Part shown: positions 43,619 through 50,143 of the stretch, piece after piece | Numbering within the stretch: position 1 is the first letter of the stretch | Layout of the letters: each line of letters begins with the position of its first letter | From: Klebsiella pneumoniae | GTDB lineage: Bacteria > Myxococcota_A > UBA796 > SXON01 | Assembly (NCBI GenBank): GCA_945861635.1 | Contig: CAMAWH010000004.1 | Location: 62,001 to 126,000 of the forward strand | Direction: 5' to 3' | DNA: 64,000 bases | Program-made: the position numbers and the translations under genes | The notes under the pieces: generated by a model | Seen by the model: only the letters and a program-made list of their open reading frames with translations | The model's database searches: none | What the model was told of the DNA's origin: nothing

Positions 43619-45198
43619 GTTGGACGAAGGCGAAGCGCAGCGTGGTCCTTGCCGACGGCGGGGTCACCGTCGGCTACCTCGAATGCACCAGCACGTCCAG
43701 CGTTCGTCCGCATCGGACCGGCTCCCAACTCTACATTTTCGGCGTCGGCCTATTCGCGGAGCATTTTGTTGATTCGTCCGGCGCCGAGTTCGCGAAAGGC
43801 GATGTCTTCGATCAGCCGTTCCTCGGCCCCAACGGCTCCGACAATTACATTCGTTACCTCAATCCGCGCGGTGCAGCGGGTGCGGTAACGATCGTTCAAC
43901 ACTCGTACGCGGATACCAGCGTGTACCCACTTTTAGTGACTGCGGTCTTACATCGGCGCGACGGCAGTCCTCCGGTACCATTTCTGGCTCTGGACAACTC
44001 TGGAACCACCCTCACCGAAAAGGAGGTGAGCATCGACTATCGATACAAGGATCCGTGCGTAGTGCGCCTCCGAGACGGAAAATGGCTCATGGTCCTCATG
44101 CGCGCGCGGTTGTCCGATGGGAGTGGGCCATTGGGCCCTGAAGCCTGCTTCGGCGACATCGTCGGCTACCTCGCCGACGACGCGTCATTCGACGCCGGCT
44201 CGAACGTCACTGGACCACTCTGGATTGCCGACAGTCTTCACGCCTCGCCGGAAATGTCCGGCCAGCGTGGTTGGCTGTCTGTTCCCGGCGGCTGCCTTAT
44301 CGACGGCTACGTTTACGTTTACTACATGGTGGAGCCGGAAGGTGTGCTGCCCAATCCGGCCGACGTCGATCTGGTGGAACTCTCCGACCTCAGCGTTGCC
44401 GCGGGTACCGCGGTCTCCGGGCCCCGTGTGAAACGGATCCTCTTGGCTGACCTACTCGGCGCCAAGCTTTATCCGGAAAGTGATTGGGAGGAAGACGCAG
44501 CCACGTACGCGGACAAGGTCGTTCCCGGCACCGTTCTTGGCCTCGTGCGCGTCTGGCTTTCACGGCCAACGCCGCTCCACGTGACCGCGTTTGAGACGAT
44601 GTTCCCACTTCCGGAACGCGCCGACCCGGACTGTGCTTGGTGTCATGGCGACTTGTCCCTTTACTTTTCCGAGATTTCGAAGAGCGCGGACCAGAATCCC
44701 GTGGGACGGGGCGATGGGTTCGGAGTCTGGCGAGGGGCTGCCATTCCGCGGGGGACAGTGCTCGTCAACGATGACACCGGTGGTCCACTGGCAATCGAGT
44801 TCGGGCAGGATTTCCTCTGCCGGACAATCTGGACAACCAGCTGGGGCATGTCCACCTTTGCCGGCGCTCCCGACCAGATTTCCGAGAGCACGGATAACGA
44901 GCATATGTACATCGACCCGGACGTCGTGAAGCTCCTCGATGGCACGCAACGCGTGTATGCCGCTCGTTACAACCTGACGACGAACCACGTTGACGAGTTC
45001 ATCATGTTCAACGGGGACGAAGACGATGGTTGTGCGCCGTGGGATGCCGCATGGGATCCGTTGGCGAACTCGCCGGAACCATTTGCCGCCCAAACGGCTC
45101 CGGCGGACCAACCGCAGCTGGGATCCGTGACGCTCGCCGAGATCGAGGCTCAACTCGGGATGTCGATCGGGGACGCATTCGGGTCCAAACGAGGCTGA
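43615..45198 (+). CDS. Large beta-propeller protein, glycosidase-like blades, unknown function
   Basis: A 527-residue protein starting at GTG 43615, inside the TGA of the RCC1 gene. It has no signal peptide. Two sites follow the GH43/GH32-type five-bladed propeller pattern: YRYKDPCVVRLRDGKWLMVL at about 143 and MYIDPDVVKLLDGTQRVYAA at about 435, each with a DP-x-VV-x-L-x-DG turn. I cannot place the three catalytic acids of a glycosidase, so activity is doubtful. A CxxC (DCAWCHGD) is at about residue 342. Translational coupling to a surface propeller lipoprotein suggests a shared structure or export partner. Confidence 0.6.
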   Translation: MSWTKAKRSVVLADGGVTVGYLECTSTSSVRPHRTGSQLYIFGVGLFAEHFVDSSGAEFAKGDVFDQPFLGPNGSDNYIRYLNPRGAAGAVTIVQHSYADTSVYPLLVTAVLHRRDGSPPVPFLALDNSGTTLTEKEVSIDYRYKDPCVVRLRDGKWLMVLMRARLSDGSGPLGPEACFGDIVGYLADDASFDAGSNVTGPLWIADSLHASPEMSGQRGWLSVPGGCLIDGYVYVYYMVEPEGVLPNPADVDLVELSDLSVAAGTAVSGPRVKRILLADLLGAKLYPESDWEEDAATYADKVVPGTVLGLVRVWLSRPTPLHVTAFETMFPLPERADPDCAWCHGDLSLYFSEISKSADQNPVGRGDGFGVWRGAAIPRGTVLVNDDTGGPLAIEFGQDFLCRTIWTTSWGMSTFAGAPDQISESTDNEHMYIDPDVVKLLDGTQRVYAARYNLTTNHVDEFIMFNGDEDDGCAPWDAAWDPLANSPEPFAAQTAPADQPQLGSVTLAEIEAQLGMSIGDAFGSKRG

Positions 45199-45226
45199 GA
45201 TGCGGATGACACGCTCCGATACGCCC

Positions 45227-45261
45227 GCCCCTGCCCCTGCCCCTGCCCCTGCCCCTGCCCC
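45227..45261. repeat. Hexanucleotide tandem repeat (GCCCCT, about 5.8 copies)
   Basis: Five perfect copies of GCCCCT plus a partial sixth lie 29 bases after the stop of the large propeller gene. It is noncoding in the frames considered likely. Short tandem repeats like this are slippage-prone. Here it may affect mRNA ends or simply mark a low-constraint region. Confidence 0.85.
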
Positions 45262-45659
45262 GGCGTCGGTGCGCGCGTGTCCGGATAAGCGCGGATAGGC
45301 CGGTCGGCCGACACGACGTCGCTTACGACGCCGTTCTCGCTGTGATCGCACGGGTTCACACCCCGCCCGTTGCACTCCCATCGTGTCATGTGTCCGACGG
45401 TGTCCGCCGAAACCAACCCTTCAACAACTCGATACTCGAACGCGCGTCGGAATCGCCACTGACGGAGAAAGTTCGAACCACATCCGCTACAGCGCGCCAG
45501 TTCCTCGTCCCCGCCGAATCGGTTGGTATGACGCTGATATTCCGGTTCGGACGATCGGAACCGTCATCGCTCTGCGCGGGCCTCAGCGGTGATTCCGCAA
45601 CTTCCATGTGCAGAATGGCGGTTCGAGTCTTTATGACGTCGGCGTCCCCATTCAGCTAA

Positions 45660-45684
45660 GCGCAGGTTATGTCCCAGCCTGCGC
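45660..45684. promoter_or_regulatory. Inverted repeat directly upstream of fic
   Basis: GCGCAGG and CCTGCGC form a perfect 7-base inverted repeat with an 11-base spacer. It ends just before the AAGGTGA ribosome-binding site and 14 bases before the fic ATG. It could be an operator for a repressor or an mRNA hairpin that limits ribosome access, either of which would fit a toxin-like gene. The structure is visible; the role is inferred. Confidence 0.45.
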
Positions 45685-45698
45685 CAAGGTGACCCGTT

Positions 45699-46982
45699 AT
45701 GGGCAGGTTCGTCCCCGCTCGCTGGTCTCCCAATCTCGCCGCGGCCGGCCCGCGCCGCGCGCGCGCTGGCGGCGTCTATCGAGCATTTCAGCCGGACCTT
45801 CTCGCCGGGCGGCCGCTGTCGATCGACGGTCGCGTCGCCGCAGACATCGCAGACGCCGAACGGGCGATGGCCGCACTCGACTCGGCCGTCTCGCGTGATC
45901 GGGGCCCGCATCGTTTGGAAGTGCTGGCCCGCTTGCTGCTGCGTGCCGAGGCTGTCGGCTCCTCGCGGGTCGAGGGATTGGTTGTCAGCGCCCGAAAGCT
46001 GGCGCTCGCCGATCTCGACCCGGCACTCGATCCGTCGGGCCGGGCGCTGGATGTCGTCGGGAACATTCGTGCCCTCCAGAATGCACTTGCGCTCGCCGCT
46101 CAGGCAGGCGCTTTCGCCACGAATGACCTGCGCATGATCCACCGTACGCTCCTCGCCGGTACCTGCGACGCCGTCCTGGGTGGTGTGGTTCGAACGGAGC
46201 AGAACTGGATCGGCGGTCAAACCCCGCTCGACGCCGCGTTTGTCCCACCGCCGCCGGACGCGGTTCCCGCCCTCCTTGCTGACCTATGCGCCTACCTTTC
46301 GAGTGACGACCATCCGCCACTGGTGCAGGCGGCGCTCGCGCACGCGCAGTTTGAGACCATCCACCCGTTCGCAGACGGAAATGGCCGGACGGGCCGGGCG
46401 CTTCTGCAGTTTGTCCTTCGCCGACGCGGATTGTGCGCTCGGTTCGTCCCGCCCATCAGTCTCGTACTCGCGACGCGATCCAAAGGCTACATTGCGGCCC
46501 TGACGGCTACCCGCACCGAAGGAGTCCCCGGCAGCGCCTCCGATCTCGCGGGCGCGAACAGCTGGCTGGAATTCGCCGCTGACGCCGCTCGCGCGGCGTG
46601 CGCGCAGGCGCGAGCCTATGAAACGAGAATCGATGGACTCGTGGAACACTGGGAAAAACGCGTGCGAGAGGTTCACGGGGCGCTCCGGGCAGACGCGGCG
46701 GTCTGGCAGCTCTTGACACTCCTCCCCGCCGCACCGTTGGTGACCGTGGCGTCAGCCTCCACGCTCAGCGGGCGTTCGGAGCGGGCGCTGGATGCTGCAT
46801 TCGCCCAACTGGTCGCGGCGGGTGTGCTCAAGCAGGTGGGCGGCCGCGTGCGCTACCGCCTGTTTGAAGCCGTGGGCGTCTTCGATTTTGTCACCGGCGT
46901 GGAACGGCAACTGGCATCCCCGTCAAGCGACACCCGGCGCGAACCACCGGGTCGTCCGGTACCCGCACGCCCAAGGCGGTAG
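45699..46982 (+). CDS. Fic family protein with N-terminal inhibitory motif
   Basis: A 427-residue Fic protein. An N-terminal helical part contains SSRVEGL at about residue 88, which fits the (S/T)xxxE(G/N) inhibitory helix of class II Fic proteins. The catalytic core has HPFADGNGRTGRALLQ at about 223-238 (full HPFx(D/E)GNGRxxR). The flap strand region is around NWIGGQTPLDAAFVPPPP. A C-terminal winged-helix-like domain is at about 330-410 (LLPAAPLVTVASASTLSGRS, LVAAGVLKQVGGRVRYRLFE), common in this subfamily. It should AMPylate a cellular protein and be held in check by its own inhibitory helix. No antitoxin partner is adjacent. Confidence 0.92.
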   Translation: MGRFVPARWSPNLAAAGPRRARAGGVYRAFQPDLLAGRPLSIDGRVAADIADAERAMAALDSAVSRDRGPHRLEVLARLLLRAEAVGSSRVEGLVVSARKLALADLDPALDPSGRALDVVGNIRALQNALALAAQAGAFATNDLRMIHRTLLAGTCDAVLGGVVRTEQNWIGGQTPLDAAFVPPPPDAVPALLADLCAYLSSDDHPPLVQAALAHAQFETIHPFADGNGRTGRALLQFVLRRRGLCARFVPPISLVLATRSKGYIAALTATRTEGVPGSASDLAGANSWLEFAADAARAACAQARAYETRIDGLVEHWEKRVREVHGALRADAAVWQLLTLLPAAPLVTVASASTLSGRSERALDAAFAQLVAAGVLKQVGGRVRYRLFEAVGVFDFVTGVERQLASPSSDTRREPPGRPVPARPRR

Positions 46983-47198
46983 ATAGACGTGGAAACACGG
47001 CCATGAACAGTTCGATTTGCGAACGCATCGCGCCAGCCTGCGCCGACGAGATCGACGTCGGCGGATCGGGCGACGGTTTTGGTGAAGTCATCGCCGTGGA
47101 CGCCGCGCTGTTCTAGGTGGCTGGGCGTCACGTCGTCGATGGTCAACGCCCGTGAACGCGCAGCCAGTCACCGCGGCCAGCATCCCAACCATCTCCCG

Positions 47199-47795
47199 CT
47201 ACCCCGCCGCCGCCAGCAACTTTGCTCCAAGCTCTCGCAGCTCATTGCGCACCGGGATGTTGGTCGCGAATCGAACCGTCGCGAGTGCCGCGATCATCGA
47301 GGCAAAGCCATGCAACTCCGCCTGCATGCGCGGCGTCAGCACCTCTTCGTCCCAGCACTTCGACGGCGAGCGGATCTCGGCGAATGACATCCAGTCCCAC
47401 GTCACGACGCGATCGACGAGCGCCGCGCCGACGTCCATGATGGCGCCGCGCTCCGGGCGCCACGTCGTGAACAGCGTGCGCAAGGATGCAGCGAGCTCCG
47501 GAAGGCGAGCACGGAGCGCGTGGGTCGATGCGTCGTCATCCAATGCGGGCCAGACGGTAACGGCGCAGACCACGCGCATCTCCGCTTCGTCAACGTGGAC
47601 GATCTGCACGCGACTGACGAGCGCCATGTCCGTGCCTTCGAGGCGAACGATGCTCGACTCACGACGAAACGCGCGGGGTACCGGACCGACATCGACGCCT
47701 GCCTCCGGCGCAAGAACGACGACGGTGTACAGGCCGCAGACCTCGGCGCCATCGTGATCGTCAACGGAATCAGCCGTCATGCCATCCTCGTTCAC
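47199..47795 (-). CDS. Hypothetical protein
   Basis: A 198-residue soluble protein that I do not recognise. The N-half is beta-rich (GLYTVVVLAPEAGVD, SSIVRLEGTDMALVSRVQIV, EMRVVCAVTVWPALDDD). The C-half is helical, ending in FATNIPVRNELRELGAKLLA. It has no signal peptide or metal motif. A second ATG 5 codons in could also be the start. It lies 69 bases downstream of the PlsB-like gene on the same strand. Confidence 0.6.
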   Translation of the reverse strand: MNEDGMTADSVDDHDGAEVCGLYTVVVLAPEAGVDVGPVPRAFRRESSIVRLEGTDMALVSRVQIVHVDEAEMRVVCAVTVWPALDDDASTHALRARLPELAASLRTLFTTWRPERGAIMDVGAALVDRVVTWDWMSFAEIRSPSKCWDEEVLTPRMQAELHGFASMIAALATVRFATNIPVRNELRELGAKLLAAAG

Positions 47796-47864
47796 GAAGG
47801 GGATCGGCTTTCCCCAACATGACCGTGAGGCCCGCCGCGCAGAAGCGTTGACGTGTCGAGGCCG

Positions 47865-49355
47865 TCAAGCCGGCGGGCGCGCCGCGAAACGTGCGGGTGG
47901 AAGCAGGGAGTTGGCGTAATAGCGCACGAGAATTCGCTCGACGACGCGAATCTGCGCGCCCTCGATCCGGACCAGACCTCGGCGCTTCAACAGCGAGAGC
48001 GCGAGGTCGATCGTGCGCTCAGCCTCCTCCGCGTCCATGATATCCTCGTCCAAGCGCGCTTTATCGTCACTCTCATCGCGTTTTTTTGCGCGCGCCGCGA
48101 GCAACTCGGCGTACGCCGACCCGAACGCCAGGGGGCGGCCTTCCGCGCGAAGCGTCGCAAGATGTTCGCGCACGGAGGCCCGCAGCGACGGCGTGTCCGT
48201 AGCGCCGTTGACCAGCGCCGTGCACACCAGCGCGACGGGTGTCGCAGGGACGACCTTGGCAATTTCCGCCAGCAGCCCGTCTGCGAGCCGCGCGATGGAG
48301 AGCCGCCGCTCGTCATCCGGCAGGTTCGCCACGGACACCGCGTCGGGCAGCAGCGTCGTGAGCGCAATCGGCGGGCCGAACCCCACCGCGGCGTACCCAT
48401 ACTTCAGGTGCGATCGGCGATTTGGGCGAGCGAGCACCGCAGCCACCACCAGCGGCGCGCGGGCGATGATCGTCGCAAGGGAGAGCAGCTTGTCGAGGCG
48501 TGTCGGCGGGCGGGCGCCTGCGTCAGCAACGAGGTTGCGATCTTCCAGCACACGGTCGAAATTCACGCCCACCGGAACAAAGTAGATGGCGCGATCGGGT
48601 TCATGCCGCAGGACGCCGACGAGGTAGTCGAGGAGTCCGATTTTGGGCGCCCGCAGCGCGCCATCCCGTGAAAGCGCGCCTTCGAGGAAGAACGCCGTGG
48701 TGAGTCCCTTGGCCGCCACGAGTTGCAGGTATCGGGCCAACACGGTGTGGTAAAGCGGGTCCTTCTCCCCACGGCGGACAAAGTACGACCCGAACGACCG
48801 AAATAGCGCGTCCAGCGGCCAAACCCGGGCCCATTCTCCGACGGCGTAAGACAGGGCGACGTGCCGCATCGCGCCGACGCTGAGAACGACATAATCAGCG
48901 TTAGACCTATGATTACTGACATATACCGTCACGGCGCCCGCCGGAATGGCGACCCGCGCCCGGGAGAGCGCATCTCCGTCAAACCAGAGCTCATAGCAGA
49001 GGCGAACGGCCGACGTGGCGGCGGCCGCGCCCAACTTGTAGTACGAAAAAAGGTTGAAGAAGGGGACGATCTCGTCGAGGTATTCCTCGACCCGTGCACG
49101 CACCTCTCCGACGGTTTGCCCGGTTTCGGCGGCCCGGAGTGCCGCTACACGATCGATCTCGGGATCCTGTAAAAGCGCTTGCCGGACCCACACCCGATCG
49201 ATGAAACGGAACTGCTCCAACTGTACGTTGTGACGACGCAGGAATTCCCCAATCGACCGCTGCCATCGACGGCGCAGCGCGCGCAGCGAGACGAATCGCA
49301 CCGCCTCCCAGACGGCAATCGTCAAGGTAATAACAATCAGATCGCGTGTAACCAC
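47865..49355 (-). CDS. PlsB-like glycerol-3-phosphate acyltransferase family protein
   Basis: A 496-residue protein, shorter than E. coli PlsB (about 800). An N-terminal membrane helix (LIVITLTIAVWEAVRFVSL) is followed by the acyltransferase core. Motif I is VSNHRSNADYVVL (HxxxxD), a YFVRRGEKDPLYH block carries motif II, FFLEGALSRDGALRAPK is motif III, and FVPVGVNFDRVLED is motif IV. It should transfer an acyl group to glycerol-3-phosphate or a related acceptor at the inner membrane. The C-terminal 200 residues are helical with a winged-helix-like end (LALSLLKRRGLVRIEG). Its start lies inside the end of the thioesterase gene (19-base overlap), which links the two. Confidence 0.82.
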   Translation of the reverse strand: MVTRDLIVITLTIAVWEAVRFVSLRALRRRWQRSIGEFLRRHNVQLEQFRFIDRVWVRQALLQDPEIDRVAALRAAETGQTVGEVRARVEEYLDEIVPFFNLFSYYKLGAAAATSAVRLCYELWFDGDALSRARVAIPAGAVTVYVSNHRSNADYVVLSVGAMRHVALSYAVGEWARVWPLDALFRSFGSYFVRRGEKDPLYHTVLARYLQLVAAKGLTTAFFLEGALSRDGALRAPKIGLLDYLVGVLRHEPDRAIYFVPVGVNFDRVLEDRNLVADAGARPPTRLDKLLSLATIIARAPLVVAAVLARPNRRSHLKYGYAAVGFGPPIALTTLLPDAVSVANLPDDERRLSIARLADGLLAEIAKVVPATPVALVCTALVNGATDTPSLRASVREHLATLRAEGRPLAFGSAYAELLAARAKKRDESDDKARLDEDIMDAEEAERTIDLALSLLKRRGLVRIEGAQIRVVERILVRYYANSLLPPARFAARPPA

Positions 49356-49759
49356 GGCGCAATCCCCTCCCGGAAGTCATCCGTCCACGGTGTCGGCACC
49401 ATCGAGACGGCATCGACCCGGACCACGGTGCGTGTCCCGCGGGCAAAGTCGTCGTCACTGTCCATCGGCAGGATGCGCATGGCGAACGTGAGGCTGGTGC
49501 GGCCGAGCTTTTCGACCCATACGCGGCAACGAATCTCGCCGACCCCGAGCACGGGACGAAGGTATTCCAGCGAATTCGCGCGAACGAGGTGGAACTGGTC
49601 GGGATTTCGCTGCGCGTCGAGCACACCGCCCCACCCGAGATGCTTCCAGAACGAACCGATGGTACGCTCGAACATCAGCAGATACCTTGCGTTATGCAGG
49701 ATTTGGAAGGCGTCGAGGTCATCGAAGTAGACGCCGTGAACGTTCTCGTGAAACCGCAT
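49337..49759 (-). CDS. Acyl-CoA thioesterase (4HBT/YbgC-type hot-dog)
   Basis: A 140-residue single hot-dog domain. VYFDDLDAFQILHNARYLLM at about residue 10 is the 4HBT active-site loop, with the catalytic Asp followed by H-N-A-R-Y. VRANSLEYLRPVLGVGE and VEKLGRTSLTFAMRI are the usual next strands. It hydrolyses acyl-CoA or acyl-ACP; chain length is unknown. The last 19 bases overlap the PlsB-like gene, giving a coupled thioesterase-acyltransferase pair. It is divergent from the DUF2934 gene with a 49-base gap. Confidence 0.85.
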   Translation of the reverse strand: MRFHENVHGVYFDDLDAFQILHNARYLLMFERTIGSFWKHLGWGGVLDAQRNPDQFHLVRANSLEYLRPVLGVGEIRCRVWVEKLGRTSLTFAMRILPMDSDDDFARGTRTVVRVDAVSMVPTPWTDDFREGIAPWLHAI

Positions 49760-49808
49760 GTGGATCCCTACCCCGACCGGTTAGACGCCGACCATTCAGG
49801 AGTTGACC

Positions 49809-50114
49809 ATGGCTGCACGAAAGAAGACGGACGCCCCCCCAGCGGCAGCGCTCGTACCGACGACGCCCCCCGTGAAGATAACGCAGCGCGCGAAGACGCC
49901 GCCCGCAGCGCCGCCCGCAGCGCCGCCCCTCGCGCCGCCCGCAGCGCCGCCCGTCGCGGCGCCCGCAGCGACGCCCCTCGCGGCGCCGTTGGAACCGGTT
50001 CGTAGCGCCCCGACGCACGACGCCATCGCGCGCCGTGCGTACGAGATCTTCTGTGAGCGAGGCGGTACCGCGTTCGACAACTGGATTGAGGCCGAGCGGC
50101 AGCTGCGCGCGTAG
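49809..50114 (+). CDS. DUF2934 protein with Pro/Ala-rich N-terminal tail
   Basis: A 101-residue protein. ATG 49809 is chosen because AGGAG lies 6 bases upstream. The first two thirds are a Pro/Ala repeat (PPAAPPAAPPLAPPAAPP) encoded by a GC-rich minisatellite. The last 35 residues (HDAIARRAYEIFCERGGTAF, then WIEAERQLR) are a DUF2934 domain, a small helical unit of unknown function common in soil proteobacteria, often as short stand-alone proteins. The tail may be a flexible tether. Confidence 0.78.
   Translation: MAARKKTDAPPAAALVPTTPPVKITQRAKTPPAAPPAAPPLAPPAAPPVAAPAATPLAAPLEPVRSAPTHDAIARRAYEIFCERGGTAFDNWIEAERQLRA
49895..49995 (+). repeat. Pro/Ala-coding minisatellite
   Basis: Imperfect repeats of GCGCCGCCCGCA-like units inside the DUF2934 gene, all in frame and giving (A/L/V)-A/P-P-P units. 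Copies differ by single substitutions (CTC, GTC), which suggests repeated slippage and drift. Confidence 0.7.
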
Positions 50115-50143
50115 CCACCGCCTGCACCCCCGCGATCGGGTAC

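Larger units (their letters stand above)
45199..45698. other. 500-base stretch without a convincing gene; possible coding relic
   Basis: Both strands carry only short frames of unconvincing composition. The plus-strand frame from about 45383 reads through TRTRVGIATDG and IRYSAPVPRPRRIGWYDADI, meets a stop at 45590-45592, and goes on as FHVQNGGSSLYDVGVPIQLS to the start of fic. This looks more like a decayed gene than random sequence but has no recognisable family. A hexamer repeat (45227-45261) and an inverted repeat next to fic (45660-45684) lie in the same stretch. Confidence 0.35.

Noticed and set aside
45227-45261. Hexamer repeat as a CRISPR or phase-variation switch
   Set aside because: The units are 6 bases with no spacers, so it is not CRISPR. 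It lies outside any supported reading frame, so switching by frame change is not shown.
46853-47146. Minus-strand frame (97 codons) overlapping the end of fic, and a 37-codon plus-strand frame at 47003
   Set aside because: The stretch around HGDDFTKTVARSADVDLVGA looks somewhat protein-like. The frame runs antisense into fic, has no clear ribosome-binding site and matches no family, so neither is called.
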